Source: Homalodisca vitripennis (Eukaryota; Arthropoda; Insecta; Hemiptera; Cicadellidae). Taken from it: a stretch of DNA of 64,000 nt. The stretch spans positions 148,453,501-148,517,500 of the forward strand of contig NC_060212.1 of NCBI RefSeq assembly GCF_021130785.1. The letters run 5' to 3'. Every line of letters starts with the position of its first letter. Positions within the stretch are counted from its first letter, which is position 1. The notes below the pieces were generated by a model, which saw only the letters and a program-made list of their open reading frames with translations, was not told the origin of the DNA and ran no database searches. Shown here in pieces: positions 53,120 through 64,000 of the stretch. The position numbers and the translations under genes were made by a program.

Positions 53120-54992
53120 GTATCGAAGGAAAAAATATGAAATAAATAAATATGTTAATAAACTGAGCATGACAATTTAAAATTTAATATTAGAAAATTT
53201 TCATCTATGAATAAAAAAAATAATAGTGTATAAATTCAATGCTAACAGTATATGAAACAAATGCAAATTGTAAGATTCTTCGTTGCCAAAGATACAGATA
53301 CGTTACCTTTTGTAATACTGCAACGAATATTTGTTGTAAGATACCGAGATGTATTGTGATAATAAAGTCTGAAAACCGAATCAATCTCATTATCAAATTA
53401 ATAAAAACATATATAATTTAGGAAGTGATAAAACCATAAACCTAAAATGTTATTAGGGGTTAGAAGTGGATTTTATAACTATTCTATAATGTTGTGTGAT
53501 TATAAATATAGAAGATTTTAAGAAAAAAAAATATAAATCAAGTATTTAAGAAATCGTTAAAATTTTCATCATAGTTTAAAAGGTATTATAGTTAGAAAAT
53601 AATAAATACCAGATATATCTTTAATTACAAATATGACAGTCATTAACATTTTTATAAAGTCTTTACGCCTCTCAGAAACCCTTAATAGTCTTGTTCTATT
53701 CTGTTGATAGACCAACTTGCAATACATTTATGAAATTATTGAAAATTATATATTGTGCAGACTAGTTTAAGAGAATTTTTCAAAACTAGAAGAATTAAGC
53801 TTTTTTCTAAATCAATCAGAGTACAAAACAAGGAAAATTCCTAATTTACGAAGCATTAAAAACTGCTAAATTTTATATAATAATTTTATTTATTTAGAGT
53901 AAATAATCTTATGTAAAATTTAGCACTATTAGTTTTGTAATCACTGAAAGTATAGCATGTTTATTGACCGCCTTAAATATACCTGTAATTGCGGAAACAC
54001 TGGAAGAAGTTTAAATGAATTGTATTTGAGGAATGTCCAATGGAGACATATTGTTATTTCGAAACTCAATTTGTGAAAGTTAGTTTAAATGTTTAATGGA
54101 ATACAAACTGGAATTTATTACTTTACAAACTTGTAATTGAGTTAGCACTTGAGGCGGGAAAGTTTATCTTGTAGCAACAATGTTTTATAAACCATATTTA
54201 GTTTTACTACAGTGTTCATAAAACAGCTTTTATTTTTAAATTTTCCAATCGGGAAACATTTCAACTTTTATTGAGCTTATTGAAAGCTTGGATTTCTATC
54301 TTGTAATCTATTATTAAGACACTTATTGGTCTTCAATGCGCTTGCTTAAGCTTTGTTCCACATATTTTACACTTATATCTTACAACTGCGCAGGGATTAA
54401 AATAAGGAAAATAAATATCCACTTTTCCACTATTAATCTACAACTGTTCTTTCCATTATAGCATTAACGATGTTCAGTAAACTTAAACTTTATTTAAAAA
54501 ATCAGTATAAGGTTGAAATTGCTGCAAAAAATACTAAACTAATAGTAGTAGCAATTATTTTGTTTTTTGTGTACAATTTATGAAATCTAACGAAATTTAT
54601 TAAATTTTAATAAAATACTATTTATGGTTCTTTTGTTATTATTAAAATTGCGATATTTAGTTAAAAAATTTAATACATATTTCTTAGTTTTGATCAATTT
54701 CTCGATGACTATAGATGTAAAATTATTAAATAACCATGCTGAAAAACTATGTGTTAAACGTGTTTTTTCCATTTCATTATGGATTCCATCAATTATCGTT
54801 TATTAACTAAGAGATTTTGGTTTTAATCTATTATTTCCGTAGATCTCTCTTTAGTAGACCACCAAAGACTTTCCTTCATAGACTAAAGATAATTAATATG
54901 CATTTATAGGAGGTGGGTGAGAGATTAATACACGTTAAATTATTAAATTAGTAGTGGTGTAGTAAGTAACTAATTACAATATTTGAAACATG

Positions 54993-55136
<144 letters not shown>

Positions 55137-55294
55137 TTCCGTGTTTATAAGAATGAAATACAATATACTTAATCATTATAAAGTATGGATTTTAATATAA
55201 ACATTTAATAAACATATTTTTCTACAAGTTATGATATTTCATCAAATTGTTTGTGTGTGTAATTTATCTTATTATAAGTCTTCGGAAGATGTTA

Positions 55295-55490
55295 ATTTAA
55301 ACAGAAGAACTCATATTTTACCGGGCAATAAAAGCCAACAGACACATAAAGCTACCCTTATCCTGGACTGCAGCTTCCATAATCCTGCCTGTCCTCGGGT
55401 GGAGCAAGTGAATACAAGACACATAGACCTGGATTACTGAGGGTCCACATTAATGATACTAATGGATCATAAATCACTAGGGTATAATGC
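55295..55490 (+). other. Right-arm copy of the highly conserved block
   Basis: Reverse complement of 5,517-5,690 with a handful of substitutions. The longer plus-strand frame runs 55,231-55,440 to the same stop; three codon differences from the left arm are all replacements. Confidence 0.4.
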
Positions 55491-55906
55491 TAGGTCTCTT
55501 CACATCAGCATACTGCAGCGTGAGGGTTCGTACAATAAAGTATATCTTCTTATGTAGTAATGGCCATAACTTGTATGTTAATAAACACTACATAAAATGT
55601 AACAAATGTTTTGTGAGTTGGATAAAAACATATGTTTATTATATCTGAATGACAGATAACAACAATTTTAAATCTACAAAAGAGACAACCCTTTAATAAT
55701 TAAAATTTTTACTATGTTATTATTTCTTAAAACATGCATTATTATGAAATTATTAATTTTTACAATAGATTATCAACTCAGACCTTTCCTATTCTTTCAA
55801 AACGTTATGTTCTTGGTCTTCACAACCCAAGAGGATGGAAAACTTTGATTTTTGTTTGTAATGGCTGTTTGTCCGTTAGCCCTTTATCTCTAAAACAAAA
55901 CTGACG

Positions 55907-56020
55907 ATGAACATGAATCTTCCATTTCTGTATAAGCAACACCGAGTACAATAATGGCGCATGTCACTTCCATGAGAATGTGGCCAAGGGTTAGGGAACA
56001 TTTTTACATTGATCTTATGG
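55907..56020 (+). pseudogene. Broken right-arm copy of candidate exon 1
   Basis: Inverted counterpart of 4,977-5,087. An added C after the fifth codon and two further indels shift the frame to an early stop, although the total length change is three bases. The downstream exons are gone through the 2.2 kb deletion at about 56,350. If the left-arm model is a gene, this copy is dead. Confidence 0.35.
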
Positions 56021-58770
56021 GTAACCATTATAAACTATGTGTAATAAATCCAAATACGGTCATATTACATTGTAAACTGTAACATAGTGTTCGTATAACT
56101 TAAAACGCATACACGTAATCGTCACTTAGCGACTATAGCAGTAGAATATATTAATTAAACGCTGCTATTAGACCAGGTTTAAAAAAATGTGAATGTACCA
56201 TATGACAATGATATATTAATGAGCATTTATCACTAGACAATATTTTTGCATGGTATATAGTAAACAATAACTTTAAATTATAAATATTGTCAATCTACGG
56301 GATCTATGGGAACGTCAATGAAAATCCTTACCTTAGACGGTTGCCACAATTTCTCAGAATTGGACTAAAATTAATATCGATTGAATGTACACTATTATGA
56401 GAATATAGTTGTCAGTATGTAAGAATTGGAATGAAAGAAGTAGAAGACCTTAGTGATATTTATTTTGCGTTAAAAATATTGCCTATTAAACTGCAGTTCT
56501 GCTATTATTCTTTTTTTCGCAATAGAAGTATTGTTACCGTGCTCCAAAGACTGAGACATTGTAAGATGTGAAATATGTCATGCTTTTAAACGTTAACTTA
56601 ATTACCTTTGCTAGACATAACGGTTGGTATAAAAATAGACTTTTAATAATAAACTGATAAAAATATTGTGTGTGGACGACTTTTAGATATTGGACTTGTA
56701 AGTACTAGTTATGATTTTACATAAAAAGTCTATTAGAAATAACAAATGCCAATTTTTTTCATAATTTGTATTTATTAAATTAAACCAGCCAAATATTATT
56801 TAAAAAAATTATATTTTTAATAAATATCATATTGGGGATATTTATTGCACACAATAAAAGGCGTCAGGTTGTGGCCAGTAGTACAGCACTCTACAATCCA
56901 CGTTTCCCACATTATATTGAGTTACCCGTAGTACATGCTTCGCTGACATATTGCCAAATATTGGTGTAGATTTTGCTATTACAAAAACTCACCTCAAAAA
57001 AAGGAAATAGGAAAAAAGAAATTAAATACTCATAAATTAAAATGCTTTTCACATCCAGAGCATATAAATGGACTAGGTGTAACACTTAGAGTTAATATGG
57101 TCTCCTTCTTCCCGTTAAAATTTCTTATGCAACTGTCTGTATTACTCTTACTACGATTCCCTGAAACAGGAGTTAAAAGAAGATACGAAAACTTTATTTT
57201 GTTTTATTACATTGTGTAAATTATTGTTGAACACTTTAAATTATTTTGCTCTATGCAAATGTGATTTTTTGTGGAAAAATAAACAAATTGAAACAATATT
57301 TTGAATCAAAGTTATTTCGAGTGAAGTGAAGAAACCTTTAGGGTTATAAAGTTACATTGCTTTTTGTGTACATGTTTTGGCTGTCTCCGAACTTAAAAAT
57401 TATGTCAGATTGTTACTCTTGTTCTATTGATTAAGAGTTATTTCAGAATTCAAATTGCCAACGTCAATATGCCCAAATGTTACGTACTAGTAACAGTTTA
57501 AAGTGCTCTTTATACAAAGAAAGCTAAGTTTAGCTATGTCACTAATAAGAATAAAAAGAAATAAACTGCAATCCAAAAATATATATACACATTTTTGGTC
57601 CTCACCATTATCATGAAATCAAGGTTATTAGATACTCAATGAGACTTTTTAGTCCATATGTAAATTTTAAAAGTTAAATAAATATACAGATTATACATTT
57701 AGGTATTGTACAAGCTGAAATGCATTTTCTGTTATCTCAAAACATGTAAAATATTCCAACAGTTCAAATTCAATAAATATGAATAAAAATAGAACGTTAT
57801 GATGTTTATAGAAACGAAAAATAACAATTACTTCTAATATTTACATAGTTGTACAAAAAGAAAACAGAATTTTAAATTATTTTATATCATATAAAATGAT
57901 ATTCAATTTTTTAAAATTAAAATTTGTTGTTCATTGTTTTCTTTTGTCTTCACCTTTTCATTTCATTCCAAATTTATTGTTGTTAATTTATTTTGAATTA
58001 ACTAATGAGAGGTTTTTTTTCTAACGAAATGTGCAACAACAACCCCGGCATCATAGTCTACTAATATTTATTTTTGAATACTGAGCTTTGATTAGTTTTT
58101 CAAATTTAAGCTGTTTAGCTAATACAATTTCTTTTACACAACCATTTTATTTCAGGGATTGTTTGTAAATAAGATTGGTTTTCAAGAAACAAATTATTAT
58201 ATAACGCTATAGTATTAATCTAAACAACGGCGTATAATGTAAATGAAGATATCTTTTTACTCTACTCCTGGTGCGGAATCTCAGTAATCGACACCTTGGA
58301 AGGCGTAGGGTGAAATCCGTGGGATATAGAGGCTTAGCTGTGGAGAGGGTAAATGTGTGTGATGACGGGAGGGGGGGTGAAATGACCCCAACATCACATC
58401 AGGCTGTATTGTACGCCGGGTGAATCGTATTGGAAAAACATATATAGTAGTGATTTTAAACACCAATATAAATGATTCATTTTTAGTATCTCCGTTACAA
58501 AAGTTACATTAATGGTCCTACAGGTTTCAGTTGGATATACAACAAACTGCCATTGGGCCTTGTAAATTAATGTACATCAATAACAATTTTTATTCATTCT
58601 TATCTACCATCTATCGTATGTTTATTGATTAAGACTTCGTCTCATATTTTTTTAATTCAAAGAGAGCGATAAAATTTTGATGAAACTAAAATATAACATT
58701 TTCAGTATATTGTTTATTCTTTACTCAAATCTTCGACGTCTGTCTACAATATTAATGAAATTCTTAGCGA

Positions 58771-59020
58771 AGTAGTTTTGTTAGTAAGTTTTATTTATTA
58801 ATAATATTTGTTGTGATTGAGCACCAAAAATACTAAAAAATTCAAAATAAACAAATAAAAATACATTTACTGTCGTATAACGACTAAAAGTTTTATGATA
58901 GTGTCAATATCTTACAGTTGTTATAACATAGAAAAGTTACAAAAACAAGGGTCTTAGATTATAATTAGTTATAAAAGAAAATCAGCCTTAATAGAGGAAT
59001 CCAATTAAGACAATCACGTT
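58771..59020. other. Flank beyond the right arm, nothing recognised
   Basis: AT-rich DNA with no partner in the window, because the left partner would lie upstream of position 1. Confidence 0.5.
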
Positions 59021-59029
59021 TAAAGCGAA

Positions 59030-60495
59030 ATGTACGCTAAAAACTTTCCCCACTGAGTAAAAGTACCCCACCATCAATCTCCCTAAAGTTTTGCTTGAAT
59101 TCCGATTTGTTTTTGGATGCACTTTTGAGCAATAAGGAAGTCTCCACAATAACCTGCCGCCGACATTTAAGAGGTAACCTGCAGCCAAAGTGGACTGGTG
59201 CGGTGTCTGCAACACATGATCGGGTGTTGTGCCCGTGTACCGTGGATCCGTCAATGACTGATACACTATTGCATTTTGCAAACATAACGGTTTCAAAAAT
59301 GTATCGCTATAAACAAATTTAATTATCTGAAAGCACTTTTACAAGATTCTTATTTACCTACGCCCGCAAGAATTCGAAACGTTCGTTTTTGTACTCCAAA
59401 ACGTTATTAATTTGTTTTAGGGTAGCCACGCCCCAGACTAATAAACCGTATATTAGACTTGTCTCAACAAGATAGTAATAAACAAGTTTAAGTAGGACCT
59501 TGCTGTGGTACTTGGGGAAAGTTAGCAACCTCACAAATACAGATGAAGAGACATACTTGCATACCTGGTTTATATGAGTACGCTAACTGAGGTCATCATC
59601 TACATGTAGCCCTACTCACATATATTTATCACACGCAATCTGTTGTACAACTGTATTTTAAATTTGAATATTAGATGAATTTATTTTACTAACCTATAAA
59701 ATTCCATACAAACGGTTTTTGTTCGTTCAGGATGTAAGTTTAAACCATTCAAAATATATCTATATATCTGCGTTATAACAACACGACTATTAATCTGTAA
59801 TTCTTCAGCAGTGGTAAAGCTGGCAGGAATATCGTTAGCGGACCTGACCAGATAGTTGTGTGGAAACTATCATCGGGCAACTTATTTATATTATATATAT
59901 ATAAATTGTAGTGTACACCCCCAGAATTAATCTCTGGAAGATACTAAAAGTTTACTAGAGCCTATGGATGAACGGTGGCATTCGACCTGGACACACTGTT
60001 CTCTTTGAGATAGATAGGAGGCTGGACCACTGTAATGCCATGCGACCTAGCCAAGGCCTTTCAAACAATCCAGAAGATTGGATGACTCAGGCAATCTAAT
60101 GATTAGTTTCGGATTTATAATGACTCTCATCGTCTGTCTTTTCTTCTCTATATCGGTAGTTTATTTTGGAAACAAAACAAATTCTTTCCTCACTAGTGCA
60201 TTTTCCTTTCATAAATCCAAAAGTGTTTAGAGAGAATTTGGTTTACATTCAGGAAAGAAGTTAAACGGTGAAGAAAAATCAAATTGTATATTTTACGAAA
60301 AGTGGATATTTGAAATTTGGGTTGATATAGGTCTAGAAGCCTACTATCGCCTCCCTTATATACTGGAATAGTCACTGTATTCGTAAGTGCACTAGGGAGT
60401 TGACCTAATCTAAAAAGAAGCTGATATAGTGCTGGATAGTGGGCCGACTGATGACCTTGTGTATGGTTCAAGAAATAAAAAGGTCTTATCACTTT
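59030..60495 (-). pseudogene. Degraded LINE ORF2 (reverse transcriptase)
   Basis: The minus strand shows Jockey/RTE-like reverse-transcriptase landmarks in order: TIPVYKGGDS and the following fingers region (60,193-60,492), a decayed YADD box reading LPDDS (about 59,880), NGLNLHPERTK (about 59,738-59,750 region), a HVDDDLS..THINQVCKYVSS stretch (about 59,540-59,610), SLIYGLLVWG (about 59,425-59,490), and a C-terminal HGHNTRS (about 59,200). Frames are broken by stops and shifts, so it is dead. No endonuclease domain is visible in the retained part. The clade is only approximate. Confidence 0.75.
59979..60075 (+). pseudogene. Reverse-transcriptase motif A segment in the opposite orientation
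   Basis: The plus strand reads GHTVLFEIDRRLD and, one frame over, CDLAKAFQTI (60,044-60,070), matching the reverse-transcriptase motif A region, whereas the surrounding LINE runs on the minus strand. It lies exactly where motif A should fall between the fingers and the YADD box, suggesting an internal micro-inversion or a second inserted fragment. Confidence 0.45.
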
Positions 60496-60750
60496 TGAAA
60501 GTTCATTTCATCACGTCTATAGTTCTGAATCACAAAAGAAATAGGACTGATATTGATAAAACAAGGATACTTAATGTAATTCGTAAAATGACAAAAATTT
60601 AGCACTTAGCTAATACCTTAGGATATGGTCTATAAGTTAGGGTACATTTTGATTTGTTGTTTGTATTTTCATAAGCTAAAAGCGCATCTGCATTTACACT
60701 TGACAGGTACTAAGGTTATTTAAAGTTACCTTGGTAATTTAGTATTTCAT

Positions 60751-60832
60751 CTACACAAATGAAATGAAATGAAAAATGACTTTATTAGAGGCGAAGTTAG
60801 GACTATAAATTCCTCTCTACCACTTAACCTCA
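60751..60832 (-). mobile_element. LINE 3' end with pentanucleotide tail
   Basis: The tail aaatgaaatgaaatgaaa and the adjoining tgactttattagaggcgaag read on the minus strand as a LINE 3' end: ...aataaagtca then ATTTC repeats. It is separate from, and upstream on the minus strand of, the ORF2 remnant. Confidence 0.6.
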
Positions 60833-60839
60833 TAAAAAA

Positions 60840-62310
60840 TTAATATTACATTTTTTTATGTATACAAATCAAGGGCAAGGTATACTTATCAATGTAAACA
60901 AATATTAAAAACTTCAAAATGGTCATTTTTTATTCTCATTAGATAGACCACTTTCATTTGATTTAAGGACAAGTTTTATTTTTCCTCACATAGTAAAACG
61001 TTCATGAAAATATTCACGATAATATAGGTCTATAACCCTTAGAAAGTTTTTAAATGTATATACTATTCATGACATATCAGTACTATCTGCCAAGCTTGTG
61101 AGAACAACGTTGCGAATAATGACTGGTTATAAATCTACTTAAATACCCACAACCATAGTCAACGTCAATTGAATGTTGTAATTGATGAGATGATATTTAC
61201 AGTAATGGGTGTTAGTGCGAATGCTTGGCATTTAACACCACATTCCGTATGGTCTACTATTGGCACATAAACTAGAATATACCATATAGGTAGAGGCACG
61301 TTAATAAATGTACCATGCTTGAAGCTTTGTGTTTGTAAACCTATTAATAGGAACTAGTGCATAAGTATTTACATTTATAGGAGATTCAATGTATTATGGC
61401 CTTTTCCAACTTTCCAATAGGGTATTATTGAAAACATGTGGACTTGCTATGCATACATCCTCCTTATGGAACGTCCCTTCTTTAATTAAATACCACAAGG
61501 CTAATTACTACAGAATTCCAACTTACTATAATCTCGCCTGATTTCTTCGTTTTAATTTTATAAAAAAATTGTATTTATGCATATTTACAACTTGTACAAT
61601 TGTGTAAGTTATTTTTGGAATTTATATGTGACAGGAAACCTATCAAAGATCTCTAAAACAAAGCACTGTAAAAGGACTATTATTTTTTAACAGATTTCTT
61701 ATATACAAAAAGTAAAAAAAATACCTATCAATTACAAAATGCAAGAGCCTGAGCCTTTTGACAAATATAAAACTAATACACATTATAACTGTAAGCTATG
61801 CTTGTGCAATGCTTGTAATCGTACATCAAAACCTGTATATGGTACTAATTACTAATTATCTTTGTAATTAGACATAATTGATAATGTTAACATTAAATAT
61901 ATTTATATCCCACATAAAATAAACAGAAATTGGTACGTACGCATTATACACATGATGTAAAGCCTTGAAGATAGACCGGAAGTTTTACACTTTCCGTATA
62001 ACAAGGCAAATTCTATTTTTATTCGTATTATTAGATACACTTTATTTTTAAAATTCTTAAGACAGGCAAAGATATTAATTAAGTTTACGTACATTTCATG
62101 ACAAACATATAATTTTCCATCATACCTAAAAAAGTGAATGTTATAAACACGTGGAATGAAACAAATTTCTCTCACATGACGATGATACTGTCTCACTGAG
62201 TAATATTGATCACGACCCTGTTAATAAAATAAAATAGTGTATAAAACTAAGAATTATTAATATTAATTTAAATAATTATGCTCTACCCGGATTGTGTATA
62301 AGATTTAAAA
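60840..62310. other. AT-rich DNA, no gene recognised
   Basis: A 97-codon minus-strand open frame (61,903-62,196) has ordinary AT-rich composition and no recognised feature. Confidence 0.5.
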
Positions 62311-62312
62311 AA

Positions 62313-63145
62313 AATATGGTTGCCTGTAAAGTCGGTTTTACGGGCGAAGATTTTACGTGACAACGTCTTTTTCTCGGTAGAATATTTATTGATATGAATA
62401 TTATTAAATTGCACAATAGGAACAAGGAATTGAATGAAAATAAGAATTGCACAAATTTTAACTATAGAAAATATATTTTGTTTACTAAAAACATTGTACC
62501 ATAATTTGAAATTAATTAAAATTTGTTATTGTAAATGGTAAAGTTGAATAAAACATTTACTAAAATTGGAATTTGAAATTCTTGCTAAAACACATTTAAA
62601 TTCTAACTTCGCGCGTGGTGATTGGTCGGTTTAGTTTGTTTGTTAAGGTCGCACTGTTATGACAGGTTAGAGGTTATAATTTGTTATTTTAAATGTTTGA
62701 CTAGCAATACGCGCTGTTTCTTCTCAATCGACTGAATTACGATTGATTTGCAGAGTGATTTAAACTAATAATTTACTTAACACTATCAAACATTTGTCAA
62801 TAGTATGACATAACCTATAAACTCAGTTTCTCAACTTTTGTGTCAATCTAACAATTAATCAATCAATCATAGTTTTACGATAATTAAAATATATCAGTGT
62901 ACAATTATTTTACCTTTATTGTTGTAGTTGTTGTAAATGACGAATCTAAGCACTCCACATTTTCACGAATAAACATAGTTATCTGCTTTATCCCGTGCGG
63001 CGGGACCCACAGTTATCTGCTTTATCCCGTGCGGATCCCGTGCGGCGGACCCACTGGACGGGCATCGTAACGTTACCGGGCGTTACACTTTTTCATGAGT
63101 GACTCCGAGCCGCAACCTAATTTAAGACGTTGTCACGTCAAAAAC
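62313..63145 (-). mobile_element. Nonautonomous DNA transposon, copy 2
   Basis: Reverse-complement copy of 37,996-38,820, differing by few substitutions and small indels, including a different form of the GC-rich repeat around 63,000. The high identity implies recent transposition or conversion compared with the age of the arms. Confidence 0.75.
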
Positions 63146-64000
63146 ATCTTATAAATGTTTTTATATAATAACAAATAACCACTCACTCACTATTCTAAAT
63201 GAAAGGATATAAAAGTGACTTGAATGAAAGTAAAATATAAATTCTATCTTGTTATGGTTTACTAACTGAACCATAACAAACAAAAGTACTATATAATATT
63301 CTTACTTTAAACGTAAAAAAACTACTGAAACTGTCACTTCTAAATATTTTCCTAAATTTATTTCCTAATATACATAAGGGAGTATAATCTAATTTTCAAT
63401 AGGTCTATCTTCATTATACATATTACTTTTCTGTATGTTAACGAAAAGTGATTACAAAGCTTTCAAATTAGTGGATACTTATAACGTATGTTAATATTCT
63501 AAAATTTGTATTTTAAGATCATAACATCAGAATTTAATGAAATGTTCAATTAAATTCTCTATCGTTAATTTCTGTCTTGTTTTCATAAGATACTCTCTGT
63601 TAGTTTTTTACCTATTTTTCTGTGATAGTTGTCTGCTTTTTTTAGGTAAAATTTAGTTTTGTATAAGTTTTATAAAGGCATTATATAAATGATACAAAAA
63701 ATATAGCAGTATGTTAACAAATGTATTCAATTCTTTGTATTGAAGCTATTTAAGGTCTAGTTTTTATATTTATTTATTCCTGAAGAATGTTATCTATAGA
63801 CTTTGTGAAGTAACCCTTGACTACATGTTGGACAGTAATGTTACAGTAATTTAACACGTTGACTACCTTAGACACCTTACGGCCGCAAAAAAAGTAAGGA
63901 GAGTAGTTTGCATTACTCATAATCTTTAAAGCAACAATTTAACTACATTTATTTATAGTTATAAAATTATTATACAGTACATTGACGACATTTACTATAG
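63146..64000. other. AT-rich DNA to the window end, nothing recognised
   Basis: No repeat partner or coding signal seen. Confidence 0.5.

Overview
The window looks like noncoding, AT-rich nuclear DNA from an arthropod, most likely an insect. Base composition is roughly 70% A+T. There are long AT and CA/TG microsatellites, a LINE reverse-transcriptase remnant, MITE-like and foldback elements and a tRNA-like SINE head. Almost every open frame is short and uninformative. No bacterial genes, rRNA or intact long gene is present, and I cannot name the species.

The dominant structure is a giant inverted repeat. Positions 1-22,497 (left arm, cut by the window start) pair in reverse complement with 37,946-58,770 (right arm), separated by a 15.4 kb spacer. 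By eye the arms are about 90-95% identical and colinear apart from discrete indels: a 2.2 kb deletion in the right arm, a 0.79 kb foldback MITE only in the left arm, a 0.82 kb transposon only in the right arm, and a 0.27 kb tandem duplication only in the right arm. The inner end of the right arm abuts a nearly pure C tract with one A every 16 bases.

Under this lies an older direct duplication. The left-arm module A (from about 1.5 kb on) recurs as a diverged, partly deleted copy A' at about 20,560-28,835, offset about 19.1 kb and shrinking to 12.2 kb after a 7 kb loss in A'. The inverted repeat copied A plus the first 1.9 kb of A', so A' serves as an outgroup that polarises many arm differences.

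Several short blocks are shared by A, A' and the right arm. The most suggestive are minus-strand open segments with plausible splice sites (about 4.1-5.1 kb, matched at 23.2-24.2 kb), a decayed paralogue at 8.5 kb, and a second possible terminal exon at 15.0 kb. I propose, with low confidence, a fast-changing small multi-exon gene family amplified by these duplications. Neutral repeat divergence explains much of it equally well.

The spacer (28.8-37.8 kb) is mostly single copy, with a retroelement carrying a perfect 64 bp inverted repeat, a few less AT-rich islands and one exon-like open segment. Outside the right arm (58,771-64,000) are a degraded LINE ORF2, a LINE 3' tail and a second, oppositely oriented copy of the transposon found in the right arm.
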